From the NCBI GenBank assembly GCA_023439185.1, contig JAEXOR010000032.1:1-60270 (forward strand): a stretch of DNA of 60,270 nucleotides. Reading direction: 5' to 3'. The DNA is from Bacillota bacterium. Lineage in GTDB: Bacteria > Bacillota > Desulfotomaculia > Desulfotomaculales > Desulfallaceae. Shown here in pieces: positions 17,330 through 26,158 of the stretch. Position numbers and translations under genes: made by a program. How positions within the stretch are numbered: position 1 is the stretch's first letter; each line of letters begins with the position of its first letter. The notes below the pieces were generated by a model. It was not told the origin of the DNA, made no database searches, and saw nothing but the letters and a program-made list of their open reading frames with translations.

Positions 17330-18469
17330 TTAATAAGCTTTTTCCAGTATGTTCATAATGTCTTCTTTAGTTGGTGTCCTTGGATTAAATGCAGTTGGTA
17401 CTTCCTTTAAAGCGTCTTCAGCAATTGTTTCTAATACTGATTTGGAAACTCCGGCTTCTTTTAAGGTAGGAATTTTAACTTTTTTCGAAAGCTCCTGAAC
17501 TGCATTGGTAACCTTTTTTACGGCTGCTGCTTGAGGCAGGTCCCGCAAATCCAAACCCATTGCGGCGCCGATATCAATGGTTCTTTCAGGAACCACCGCT
17601 GCATTGTATTCCATGACATAAACCAGTACGGCAGCGTTGGCCTCTCCATGCGCCATCCCGCAGTGCGCGCTTAAGGGGTGGGCAATTGAATGCGCCAAAC
17701 CCACCATTGCGTTATTAAACGCTACGCCAGCCAACAGACTTCCCAGCAACATGTTGGCTCGTGCTTCGATGTTTTGACCATTAAAAGTGGCCTCAACAAT
17801 ATTTTCCGTAATCAATGTAATCGCCTTTAAAGCATTAATATCCGACGGGACGGATGCCCCTTTAGAAGTGTAAGCCTCAATGGCGTGAGTTAATGCGTCC
17901 ATGCCGGTTGCAGCCGTTACTGCCGGAGGCATACCCACGGTTAGCAAAGGATCGACGATAGCGACTTCCGGGGAGACAAATCTTCCGCCAACTGCTATTT
18001 TCCTTGTATTTTCCGGTTCAGTGATAATTGCGAATATTGTGACTTCGCTTCCGGTCCCTGCGGTAGTAGGAATGGCAATTAAAGGCTTGGTAGGATTCTT
18101 TACGGTATTTATGCCCGCATATTGATTTATCGGGGAAGGATTTGCCAGTAATACCTTGACCCCTTTAGCAGTGTCTATGGGGCTGCCGCCGCCAATGGCA
18201 ATAATAGCTTCAACATCGGCTTCTCTGGCTAGCTTGGCTGCTTCCTCTACAATGTAATCAGGCGGATTGGGGAGTACCCTATCGTATTCCAGAACCTCCA
18301 AACCGGTGTCTTTAATGGTTTTAACGATTTTCTCAGCTACATTTCTAATTCCCTGGTCATAGATACAAATAACTTTCTTCGCTCCGAGGTCAAGAGCCAC
18401 CTGGCCCACGTTTTCTGAAACTCCTTCGCCAAAATGTATAATACCGGGGATTGTAAACATAAATTGCAT
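17330..18469 (-). CDS. Iron-containing alcohol dehydrogenase
   Basis: 379 residues from the ATG at 18469, which has GGAGGT seven bases upstream (a longer frame to 18484 would start inside that ribosome site). Group III ADH features: GGGSPIDTAKGV for NAD(P), the metal-binding stretch GMDALTHAIEAYTSKGA and the second His block GLAHSIAHPLSAHCGMAHGEANA. It interconverts an alcohol and an aldehyde with NAD(P)H. It follows the aldehyde dehydrogenase gene by about 50 bases, so the pair would oxidise an alcohol to its acid or run in reverse. Confidence 0.92.
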   Translation of the reverse strand: MQFMFTIPGIIHFGEGVSENVGQVALDLGAKKVICIYDQGIRNVAEKIVKTIKDTGLEVLEYDRVLPNPPDYIVEEAAKLAREADVEAIIAIGGGSPIDTAKGVKVLLANPSPINQYAGINTVKNPTKPLIAIPTTAGTGSEVTIFAIITEPENTRKIAVGGRFVSPEVAIVDPLLTVGMPPAVTAATGMDALTHAIEAYTSKGASVPSDINALKAITLITENIVEATFNGQNIEARANMLLGSLLAGVAFNNAMVGLAHSIAHPLSAHCGMAHGEANAAVLVYVMEYNAAVVPERTIDIGAAMGLDLRDLPQAAAVKKVTNAVQELSKKVKIPTLKEAGVSKSVLETIAEDALKEVPTAFNPRTPTKEDIMNILEKAY

Positions 18470-18516
18470 CAAACAGACCTCCATTCTTGATTTAATTTAA
18501 CTGTTTAGTCCTTCTT

Positions 18517-19956
18517 TTAGAACGGGAACATTTTCTTGCCCTTCTGGATAGTGACCCACTTCAATTCGCTTAATTTCTCCAGGGAGTAACGGCCTCCTTC
18601 ACGCCCCTGACCGCTAAACTTGCAGCCTCCAAAGGGGCAGCTGGCTTCGGCGTCGAGGGAGGAATCGTTTACGTGCACCATGCCTGCATCAAGACCCTCG
18701 GCAAGGAAAATAGCCTTCTCAATGTCTTTGGTAATAACCCCCGAAGAAAGCCCGTAAATTGTGTCATTGGCTACTTCAAGGGCTTCCTTTTCATCCTTGA
18801 CTGATATAATGGGAGCTACCGGTCCAAAAGTCTCCTCACGGAAAACCTTCATGTCGCGTGTGACATTCATAAGCACCGTCGGCCTATAAACCCTTCCCTC
18901 ACAGGTGCCCCCGCTGAGGAGCCTTGCTCCCTGGGCAACAGCATCTTTCACCTGGGCATCGACTTTTCTTACTTGTTCATCATTAATCAGTGGCCCAATC
19001 ACTGTTGTAGGCAGGCTGGGATCTCCGCCCGGAAGAGCGGCTGCCTTTTCCGCAAGTCTTCGGGCAAATTCCTCGACAATCGGCTCTTCCACTATGATCC
19101 GCTCCACAGACATGCAAATTTCTCCCTGATGCATGAAAGCGCCGAAAGAAGCTGCATTGACCGCATAGTCCAGGTCTGCGTCGGCCAATATGATAAGAGG
19201 GTCTTTACCGCCCAATTCGAGCGTATATTCCTTCAATTTGGCGGCAGCCCTCTTCGCAATGCTGAAACCGGTGGTAGTTTCGCCTGTAAAGGTAACGCAA
19301 GAGCAGCGATCATCGTCAATGAGGGCATCGCCCAACACGCTTCCCGGTCCGGTTATTATATTGAGGGCCCCCTGAGGCAGGCCGGCCTGCTCAAAAAGTT
19401 CCCCAATCTTAAGACCGATAACGGGCGTCTCACTCGCCGGTTTCAAAACAACTGTATTCCCTGCAGCCAGGGAGTAGGCTACTTTATACATGGAAAGAAT
19501 CAGCGGGAAATTCCATGGTGTAATGGCCACCACGGTACCCTTTGGCCGGTAGACAGTCATGGAGAGCTTTGACGGATCGGAGTGAAATGTCTCACCAAGA
19601 ATATGTTTGCAGTCCCCGGCTGCCGTTTGGAGCAGGTCCACTGTTTGCGAAATCTCAAACATACCCTTGCCGAAAATGCCGCCTCCCTCTGCGGTAAGAA
19701 CATCTGCAAATTCCTTGCGGTTTTCTTCCATTATTTGGGCAGCCTTTAAAAGCACATTTGCCCGTTCCGCCGGTGGAGTATTAGCCCATATTTTTCGCGC
19801 AGAATAAGCTGCGCTCATTGCCCGGTCCGCATCCCGGACATCCCCTTTCGCCACACAGGCATATACTTCCCCGGTATAGGGATTGAAGTCGTCAAACGTA
19901 GCCCCTGACACAGCATCAACCCATTGGCCTCCGATGAACATTTGATGTGTTTTCAT
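18517..19956 (-). CDS. NAD(P)-dependent aldehyde dehydrogenase
   Basis: 479 residues. Class features: ITPWNFPL, the nucleotide loop FTGETTTGFSIAKRAA, catalytic Glu in LELGGKDP and catalytic Cys in GEICMS, and the C-terminal PFGGCKFSGQGREGG. It looks closest to benzaldehyde/vanillin/aromatic-type aldehyde dehydrogenases. It oxidises an aldehyde to the acid. GGGAGG eight bases upstream supports the start. It is first in the ALDH-ADH pair that is likely driven by the sigma-54 activator at 22053. Confidence 0.92.
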   Translation of the reverse strand: MKTHQMFIGGQWVDAVSGATFDDFNPYTGEVYACVAKGDVRDADRAMSAAYSARKIWANTPPAERANVLLKAAQIMEENRKEFADVLTAEGGGIFGKGMFEISQTVDLLQTAAGDCKHILGETFHSDPSKLSMTVYRPKGTVVAITPWNFPLILSMYKVAYSLAAGNTVVLKPASETPVIGLKIGELFEQAGLPQGALNIITGPGSVLGDALIDDDRCSCVTFTGETTTGFSIAKRAAAKLKEYTLELGGKDPLIILADADLDYAVNAASFGAFMHQGEICMSVERIIVEEPIVEEFARRLAEKAAALPGGDPSLPTTVIGPLINDEQVRKVDAQVKDAVAQGARLLSGGTCEGRVYRPTVLMNVTRDMKVFREETFGPVAPIISVKDEKEALEVANDTIYGLSSGVITKDIEKAIFLAEGLDAGMVHVNDSSLDAEASCPFGGCKFSGQGREGGRYSLEKLSELKWVTIQKGKKMFPF

Positions 19957-20415
19957 AGTTATTCCTCCCTTAATATACTTTGGTTATCTTTCAATTACTT
20001 CGTTTTTCTTAGATTCTCACTTTTTATTCAGATAGCCCATCTCTTGTTATTTACATCAATGTGTAATATTGGATGGCGGTGTGTAACCTTACCCAAGACC
20101 GCGTGTTTTTCCTAATATCATGGCCAGTGGGATTCCACATCGTCTCCCGGCAGCAAACCTCCCATGTCTTCCTGGGTCTTCGCCCTAAATTCCTTCGTCC
20201 TGCCTATCCAAGAGGTGGAACGTCAGTCATGCTCCTAGACTGGGTCTTTGCCCTGATGGATTAATTCAACCTGACTGTCCCGGGCTCTCTGTTTTCAAAG
20301 TGCGTTCCAAAGCTTTGTTGATAGATATTTGGTCATTCACATCATCACCTGGGTGGCTGCGGCAATTCCACTGGGCGTTAATGTGCTTACGTTTGTTAAG
20401 GTGTCTTCAGCGTCT
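19957..20415. other. Non-coding stretch between aldehyde dehydrogenase gene and IS110 transposase
   Basis: It combines the promoter region of the dehydrogenase operon with the non-coding end of the IS110 element; the boundary is not visible. TTACA-N6-TGTAA (20051-20066) and a second TGTGTAA 20 bases further (20080-20086) could be activator half-sites. No convincing sigma-54 -24/-12 box was found by eye. Two 15-base blocks CTGGGTCTTYGCCCT (20172-20186, 20240-20254) lie in the presumed element end. Confidence 0.45.
20090..20415 (-). ncRNA. Candidate bridge-RNA region of the IS110 element
   Basis: IS110-family elements carry a structured guide (bridge) RNA in a non-coding end next to the transposase gene. 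The minus-strand sequence after the transposase stop contains two near-identical small hairpins, GGGCAAAGACCC and GGGCGAAGACCC, 68 bases apart, which is the kind of paired loop arrangement such RNAs have. The RNA could instead lie on the other flank (21691-21890). Ends are approximate and the call is inference. Confidence 0.3.
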
Positions 20416-21690
20416 TTATGCGGCTGTTGACTGTTGAATGTCGCTCATCATCTTCTCTGGATTGTAGTCGACGCCCTTACTCAAAATGGCGTAGAATATC
20501 CGGATCAGTTTGCCGCAGAGGGCGACTATGGATTGCATTTTGTTGAGCGGGTTCTTTGCCCTTGTTAGGTTACGACGGTGTAGCTCTTTAAACTCCGGGT
20601 TTTTACCCAGGATGGCTATCATGGCCATGAATAGCCCGTGCCGTAATCGCTTCCGCCCCCGGCGGCTTATTGTAGTTTTGCCTTTGTGTTTGCCGGAGCT
20701 GTTTTCAACCAGGTTGCAGCCGGCCAGTTTTTGTATTTGACGGGGGTGTTCGAATCTGTTGATGTCCCCGGTTTCACCGACAAAGGTTGCGGCTGTAAAC
20801 AGTCCGACGCCTTTGATATTCAGGAGTTTGTTTGCATTCGGGACTTGGAGTAACAACTCCCACATCAGTTGTTCCAGTTGTTCAAGTTGCGTATGGTATA
20901 GTTCGTATTCGGCAAGCAGGTTCTGCAGGCCGGCTTCTGAAGCTATATGGCCGTTGGTTCTGCCGATGCTGCTTACCGCTGCTTTTATCAGCGCTTGTGC
21001 TTTTTTTAGGCCTATGGCGCGTTTTACTTCTGTACGCCAGGTGGCCAGTATTTTATCCGCGCCGGCTTCTATCACTTTAGCCGGGGTTGGAAACATGCGC
21101 AGGGTCAGAAGCGCTGTTTTCCCTGTCCATTTTTTGAATATCTCTGTGAACTCCGGAAACCGGATGTCCAGCCAGCGTATGACTCTGTTGTTGATGGCAG
21201 TCAGTTGCCCTTGCAGCCGTTCTCTTTCAGTCACCGCTTCGCGTAGCTCTTGATAGATGTTTTCCGGAATGTAGACTTCTCGGTAACGTCCGTCTTTGAC
21301 TAACATGGCGATGGTTTTGGGGTCTTTGCGGTCGTTCTTGCTGGGGCTGTTGTCATCCAGTTCTTTGGTCCGTTTGACATGAAACGGGTTGACTATGGCT
21401 AATTTATGGCCCTGGCGGTTAAGGTGGTCTCCCAGCGTAAACCAATAATGGCCTGTGGGCTCGAATCCGATGATAATTTCTGTCTTTGCATGCTGTTTAC
21501 TGGTGTCTTGCATCCACCGGTCCAGAAGTTTATATCCTTCCGCCGTGTTGCTGAATTTCAGCAGTTTGGCTAGCTCTATGCCTCTGTAGTCAAAGGCTCT
21601 GGCATAGTGGGTTTCTTTGCCGATGTCGATTCCGACCACCAGGGTTTCATTTTTTATTTGCGAAATCTTCTCGTTTTGTGTACGCTTCAT
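20416..21690 (-). CDS. IS110-family transposase (DEDD recombinase)
   Basis: 424 residues from the ATG at 21690. The N-terminal RuvC-like DEDD domain shows VVGIDIGKETHYARAFD (first Asp), IIGFEPTGHYWFTLG (Glu) and SKNDRKDPKTIAMLVKDG (two Asp). The C-terminal Tnp_20 domain shows LLNIKGVGLFTAATFVGETGDINRFEHPRQIQKLAGC...SGKHKGKTTISRRGRKRLRHGLF with the catalytic Ser. Full length for the family and no frameshift, so the element may be active. Confidence 0.95.
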   Translation of the reverse strand: MKRTQNEKISQIKNETLVVGIDIGKETHYARAFDYRGIELAKLLKFSNTAEGYKLLDRWMQDTSKQHAKTEIIIGFEPTGHYWFTLGDHLNRQGHKLAIVNPFHVKRTKELDDNSPSKNDRKDPKTIAMLVKDGRYREVYIPENIYQELREAVTERERLQGQLTAINNRVIRWLDIRFPEFTEIFKKWTGKTALLTLRMFPTPAKVIEAGADKILATWRTEVKRAIGLKKAQALIKAAVSSIGRTNGHIASEAGLQNLLAEYELYHTQLEQLEQLMWELLLQVPNANKLLNIKGVGLFTAATFVGETGDINRFEHPRQIQKLAGCNLVENSSGKHKGKTTISRRGRKRLRHGLFMAMIAILGKNPEFKELHRRNLTRAKNPLNKMQSIVALCGKLIRIFYAILSKGVDYNPEKMMSDIQQSTAA

Positions 21691-21897
21691 ATAGAGGCGC
21701 CTCCTCAATTTGGTTTTGTGCCTTTCTTGACCGGATCAGCACATCTCCATTGTATTGATGGGCGTCTCGTTTTTCAAAGCCCGCTTTTAGTGATTACAGG
21801 AATGCTCCTCGCAGAATTAATAAGTATTTGTTGGTATGACTCTACTTTAATTTCCGAGAGCCTACCTTTAATATATAAAGCAAGCAAAATTTGTTCC

Positions 21898-21929
21898 CAA
21901 AAAAAAGAGCGTTAATACGCTCTTTTTAA
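21898..21929. terminator. Bidirectional intrinsic terminator
   Basis: AAGAGCG-TTAATA-CGCTCTT stem with T runs on both sides (eight T on the minus strand). It lies 125 bases after the stop of the sigma-54 activator gene and terminates it on the minus strand. Confidence 0.85.
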
Positions 21930-22052
21930 AACTTTGACTTCAAAATTTATGATAAATTTTAGGACACTTTACGTAAAAAACCAGATTTAAACGGTAATTA
22001 TCTGACTATTTAAAAAAGCGTGAAATATTTTCACATGCTAAATTATTGAGCA

Positions 22053-24029
22053 TCATACCTGTATGTTGTACTGTTTTATCTTGTTATATAGAGTATTTCT
22101 TGATACCCCTAAAATCCGCGCTGCTTGAGCGATATTTCCTTCAGAGGCGCTTATGGTATCAATAATTGCCTGGAGTTCAATTTCCCTGAGCGGACAAAGC
22201 TTTTTTGTCCCGGATTCCGCCGGAAACCAGCTTTTTTTCGTTTGCGCCAGATGTTCGGGCAAATGCTCCACCATGATCCTGCCTCCGGAGGCTACATTGA
22301 TAGCCCTTTCAAGAGCATTTTCCAATTCCCGGACATTACCCGGCCAGTGATGGCTGGTCAGGCAGGCCAGAGCTTCAAGGCTTATATCCAATAAAGTTTT
22401 CCCCAAATGACGTCCGATTTTACGGATAAAGTAATTGGCCAGCAATGGAATATCTTGTTGTCGCTTCCGTAAGGGGGGAATAGTAATGGAAAAAATATTG
22501 AGACGATAAAAAAGATCTTCCCGGAATTGCCCTTTTTCAATTTCTGTTTTTAAATCCCGGTGGGTAGCCGCGATAATCCGGACGTCAACCGGAATAACTT
22601 TCCGCCCTCCCAGCCTGGTCACTTGCTTTTCCTGGAGGAACCGCAGCAACGTCACTTGTAAATCAAGAGGCATATCTCCGATTTCATCCAAAAAAATAGT
22701 ACCGCCTGAGGCAAGTTCAAATTTACCGGGGCATCCTCCGCGGCGGGCTCCTGTAAATGCCCCTTCTTCATAACCGAAAAGTTCGCTTTCGATCAGTTCC
22801 CGGGGAATAGCAGCACAGTTAACGGCGACAAAGGGCCCATAAGCCCGCATACTGGCGTTGTGAATGGCCTGGGCAAATAATTCCTTTCCGGTACCGCTTT
22901 CCCCCTGCAGAAGAATAGTTGAACTGGAGGCTGCCGCCTTACGGGCCATGACACACGCTTGTTGAAAGACTTTGCTGTCGCCGATTAAATTATCAAAAGT
23001 AAACCTGGCTTTTGCCCCGACCATATTGGTTACCAAGCGGTGCACATCCTTGATTTCTCTCAAAGTGGATACTGCACCGATAGTTTCACCCTGGCCATTT
23101 TTTATGGGTTGGGCCGTCATAGTAAAATGATAGCGCCCCCGTTCATTATCCAGGACAATTTCCCTATCGTTAAAACTACTCCCGTAAAGGACTTCCTGCA
23201 TTGGCATAAAGGAACTTCCCAGTTTATGCAGAGCGTGTCCGATTTTTGTAGCCGGTTCCACCCCCATTATCCGGCCGCCGGCGGTATTAATCCAATTGAT
23301 GATTCCTTTTTGATCAATGGTTATCAAACCTTCGGTAATTGATTCCATCACCGCTTTGGAAAAATCGTGCGCCTTTTGGAGTTCATCATAAACTTTTTCC
23401 AATTGAAGCTGGTTCTCAATGGCTTTAACCGCTGCTACTACCATGCCCATGGTATGGGAATGGTTTCTGTTATAATGAGCACATATACCCAAAGCTCCGA
23501 TTAGGTATCCGTTAGAATCGAATATTGGAGCCCCCGAGCTGGTCCAATCGTGCAAAACCTGGCAATAGTTTTCCCGGGCCGCCACTTGCAAAGGCGTCTT
23601 TTCTGCCAGAACCGTTCCAAGTGTATTCGTTCCCATTACCTTTTCACTTAGGTTGGCCCCTTTGCCAATCTGATCGTGTTTGCATAAAGCCAAAAGCTCC
23701 GGGTCCCCGACCATTTCCAGCACATACCCTTCTTCATCAACAAGTAATACTTTAAAACCTTCACCACAGGTATCTACCAGCAATTGCATAAACGGAACAG
23801 CCACCCTGATTAAATTGTGGTGACAGTCAAGCCGTTTCTGAAATTCAAAACCGGTTAAAACCTCTTGGCCGGATTTGATGTAAGGGTCAATTCCGTAAGC
23901 ACTACACCTTTCCCAGGATTCCATAATAACCGGGCGGATTACGCATTTATCCATTTTCCCCAATTTAATGTATTCTTCCCAGGCCCGGTCTATATTAGAT
24001 AAGTGATCTATTGATGCCAAAGCCAACAT
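22053..24029 (-). CDS. Sigma-54-dependent activator, AcoR-like (GAF-PAS-AAA+-Fis)
   Basis: 658 residues. An N-terminal GAF-like sensor region (about 50-200) and a PAS domain (about 205-320) precede an AAA+ domain with Walker A GESGTGKE, the sigma-54 contact loop GAFTGA, Walker B GGTIFLDEIGDM and the arginine region FYRLNIFSITIPPLRKR. A Fis-type helix-turn-helix ends the protein (NIAQAARILGVSRNTLYNKIKQY). It should activate a sigma-54 promoter upon binding a small ligand. The obvious target is the ALDH/ADH/MFS set downstream on the same strand, now separated by the IS110 element. Confidence 0.92.
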   Translation of the reverse strand: MLALASIDHLSNIDRAWEEYIKLGKMDKCVIRPVIMESWERCSAYGIDPYIKSGQEVLTGFEFQKRLDCHHNLIRVAVPFMQLLVDTCGEGFKVLLVDEEGYVLEMVGDPELLALCKHDQIGKGANLSEKVMGTNTLGTVLAEKTPLQVAARENYCQVLHDWTSSGAPIFDSNGYLIGALGICAHYNRNHSHTMGMVVAAVKAIENQLQLEKVYDELQKAHDFSKAVMESITEGLITIDQKGIINWINTAGGRIMGVEPATKIGHALHKLGSSFMPMQEVLYGSSFNDREIVLDNERGRYHFTMTAQPIKNGQGETIGAVSTLREIKDVHRLVTNMVGAKARFTFDNLIGDSKVFQQACVMARKAAASSSTILLQGESGTGKELFAQAIHNASMRAYGPFVAVNCAAIPRELIESELFGYEEGAFTGARRGGCPGKFELASGGTIFLDEIGDMPLDLQVTLLRFLQEKQVTRLGGRKVIPVDVRIIAATHRDLKTEIEKGQFREDLFYRLNIFSITIPPLRKRQQDIPLLANYFIRKIGRHLGKTLLDISLEALACLTSHHWPGNVRELENALERAINVASGGRIMVEHLPEHLAQTKKSWFPAESGTKKLCPLREIELQAIIDTISASEGNIAQAARILGVSRNTLYNKIKQYNIQV

Positions 24030-24314
24030 AGTCTTTCACTTCCTAACTTCATATAAAAACTTATTTAGAGATTAAGACACCAAATATTTCTCTTCAATTC
24101 TTGCCACACTAACAAATGACAGACTTTTCAGTATTTTCAAATAATATATACTAGTTTTCTTCAACACTTTAATAATTAGCTCAAGTTTAAATTCATTTTA
24201 TACCCTCCAGCGAAACCTTGGCAACCTAGATTTTAACCCGACAGAACAAGTTTCTACGAGGTTACCAGCGGCCGCTCCCATAAACACTAAAAAATAATCG
24301 CAATCGCAACGGCG

Positions 24315-25187
24315 TTATTCCCTGCGTTTCTCAACCCCGGTTTGATAATCATATACCATTTTGGAAAGATGGTGTATCACCGGCAGCGTCTCCCCGTACC
24401 CCGGAGTATCCTTGCTGGTCAGCACAAGGATATAAGGCCGCACGGGGTGCACCACGTAAGCCACGTCGTTATAGGTATGCTCCGGGGGCCAGGTGCCGAT
24501 TTTGTTGGCCACTCTAATGCCTTCGGGCAGCGGGGCCGGGATGCGTTCTTTATAACGGGAGTTGAATAGGTGGTCCAATAGCGGGCTGCTTCCGGCTGTA
24601 TGGGAACGTGAAAAATCAAGGGTCGCCTTCATGTAAATACCCAAATCCAAGGGGCAGGTGATGTTGGCGTCGTCGTCAACCACCTTGCCGCCCGTGGAAC
24701 GCATGAATTCTTTGATTTGCCGGCGGTCCAGTCTTTCCAATAATATATTGGTGGCCACATTATCACTGTGGATGATGGACAACTCGGACAACCGGGCCAT
24801 AGTGTAACGGGAGCCGGGTTTTTGCTCTTTTAAAAAGCCGGTGCCGCCTTCCAGGTGCTTTTCCTCGTAAAGCAATTCTTCGTTAAGATTCAGCCTGCCT
24901 CGGGATGCTTCACGGTACAGGTAAAGATTCAGCGGCAGTTTAAAGGTGCTGGCGGCGTGAAAAGTTGTCAGCGCATTATAACCGCACTCCCGCCCGGAAT
25001 TCAGATCGATGAAATATAGACCGTAAATACCGGGCTGTTCTTCCAGGTATGCGGCTATCTCTTTTCCCAGGGGATCGTAATCCGGAAGGAAAGGCACGGG
25101 CTTCCGGTAAGGCGGGAACAATCCGGGAACGGATATAATCAGCAGCAATGTAACAATGACAATCAAAAAAGACTTGATCAGTTTCAC
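24315..25187 (-). CDS. Membrane-anchored class A beta-lactamase-like serine hydrolase
   Basis: 290 residues starting at GTG with GGAGG five bases upstream. An N-terminal hydrophobic segment (5-25) exports or anchors it. Penicilloyl-serine transferase motifs: STFK (nucleophilic Ser and Lys, about residue 80), SDN (about 141) and NKIGT in place of KTG. I see no clear ExxLN block carrying the Glu166 deacylation residue of true class A beta-lactamases. It may be a DD-peptidase-type or other serine hydrolase rather than a resistance enzyme. Confidence 0.8.
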   Translation of the reverse strand: MKLIKSFLIVIVTLLLIISVPGLFPPYRKPVPFLPDYDPLGKEIAAYLEEQPGIYGLYFIDLNSGRECGYNALTTFHAASTFKLPLNLYLYREASRGRLNLNEELLYEEKHLEGGTGFLKEQKPGSRYTMARLSELSIIHSDNVATNILLERLDRRQIKEFMRSTGGKVVDDDANITCPLDLGIYMKATLDFSRSHTAGSSPLLDHLFNSRYKERIPAPLPEGIRVANKIGTWPPEHTYNDVAYVVHPVRPYILVLTSKDTPGYGETLPVIHHLSKMVYDYQTGVEKRRE

Positions 25188-25211
25188 GGCAGCCTCCGGT
25201 AAAGAAGACTT

Positions 25212-25243
25212 GGTTCAGGTGGGGTTGTGACCCCACCTGAACC
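25212..25243. other. Perfect 14-bp-arm hairpin in the serine hydrolase leader
   Basis: Arms GGTTCAGGTGGGGT and ACCCCACCTGAACC around TGTG, 25 bases upstream of the start codon. There is no long T run, so it is not a clear terminator. It could affect mRNA stability or be a dispersed repeat. A second hairpin (25271-25309, arms ending CCCCG/CGGGG) lies further upstream. Confidence 0.55.
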
Positions 25244-25476
25244 TTAGTCGCACTTATTTCGAGCTTACAACCTGTTAATCCCCGGCCTATAAGGACGGGG
25301 TTTTACAGGCTGTGCGAAGATCAAGTTGGTTACACTTAAATGTAGCATATTAAATTCCTTAAATCTACTTAATTGATAATATTTTACATTAAATTACCGG
25401 ATATTATCTTCCAGTCCCCGGGGGGTTAAAATCCGGAGCCAAGTATTATAAAATATAAGTAGGGCCGCAACCAAAA

Positions 25477-26124
25477 ATGAATGTGGAATGGATGGAAGAA
25501 ATGCTTTTTAATCCTTTTGCCATGGTAAACAAAAACGAGATCATTAAAAGGGTAAAGAAAATGCGGGCCGCGCATCCCGACCTTTCCGATCGTGAGCTGT
25601 GTGATTTGATTATTGCCCGCAAAGCCCAAATGTGCGGAATAAGCGGTGCGGTAACCGCCCTGCCGGCCGTCTTTCCGGTGGTGGGCACGGCGGTGGCCCT
25701 GCTCGTAGGCGCCGCCATTGACGTAATGGCAATAAGGTACCTGATGGCGGAAATGGTTTTGGAGATGTCCGCGGTGTACGGACGCAACCTGAGCCAACCG
25801 GGAGTGTCCAGGGAAGCGTTATGGGTCATGGGTTCCGCCGTCGGGGCGGATACCGCCAATAAGGCGCTGAATAAAGCGGCGGTGGAGGGCATGTCCAACC
25901 AGGCATTTGTGCGCCTGGTCCAGGAAATATTACTGACTCTGGGGATCAGGACCACCCAGCGGACGGTGCTGAGGATTATTCCCCTGCTGGGCGCCGTAAT
26001 ATCCGGCACGGTCAACTACGTTATCTGCCGGCGGGTGGGCGTTATCGCGGCCGATTACTACGACCGCAACGGGTATGATAAATGGGACAATGCCATTGAT
26101 GTGGAGGGTGAAATAGTGGAGTGA
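25477..26124 (+). CDS. EcsC-like / hypothetical membrane-associated protein
   Basis: 215 residues. A helical protein with two glycine- and alanine-rich amphipathic or membrane hairpins (about 52-85, GAVTALPAVFPVVGTAVALLVGAAIDVMAIRYLMAEM; and about 165-190, IIPLLGAVISGTVNYVICRRVG). This is the look of EcsC-family and related proteins, whose function is unclear. The start is uncertain: the first ATG lacks a good ribosome site and the ATG at MLFNPF has GGAAGAA before it. Single gene with its own terminator. Confidence 0.6.
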   Translation: MNVEWMEEMLFNPFAMVNKNEIIKRVKKMRAAHPDLSDRELCDLIIARKAQMCGISGAVTALPAVFPVVGTAVALLVGAAIDVMAIRYLMAEMVLEMSAVYGRNLSQPGVSREALWVMGSAVGADTANKALNKAAVEGMSNQAFVRLVQEILLTLGIRTTQRTVLRIIPLLGAVISGTVNYVICRRVGVIAADYYDRNGYDKWDNAIDVEGEIVE

Positions 26125-26130
26125 AGCGAA

Positions 26131-26158
26131 AACCCCGGCTGTCCGGGGTTAAAGTTTT
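26131..26158. terminator. Convergent bidirectional terminator
   Basis: AACCCCGG-CTGT-CCGGGGTT with T runs on both sides, between the convergent genes ending at 26124 and 26149. It overlaps the stop codon of murI. Confidence 0.85.

Larger units (their letters stand above)
20090..21890 (-). mobile_element. IS110-family insertion sequence (ends approximate)
   Basis: Defined by the transposase at 20416-21690 and its non-coding flanks. IS110 elements often lack terminal inverted repeats and target duplications, and I could not fix the ends from one copy. It lies between the sigma-54 activator gene and the dehydrogenase operon, all on the minus strand, so it probably separates the operon from its original upstream region. 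Confidence 0.7.

Noticed and set aside
19957..20090. Sigma-54 (-24/-12) promoter before the aldehyde dehydrogenase gene
   Set aside because: No GG-N10-GC pair with acceptable flanks was found by eye. Only TGTGTAA-type half-sites are visible.
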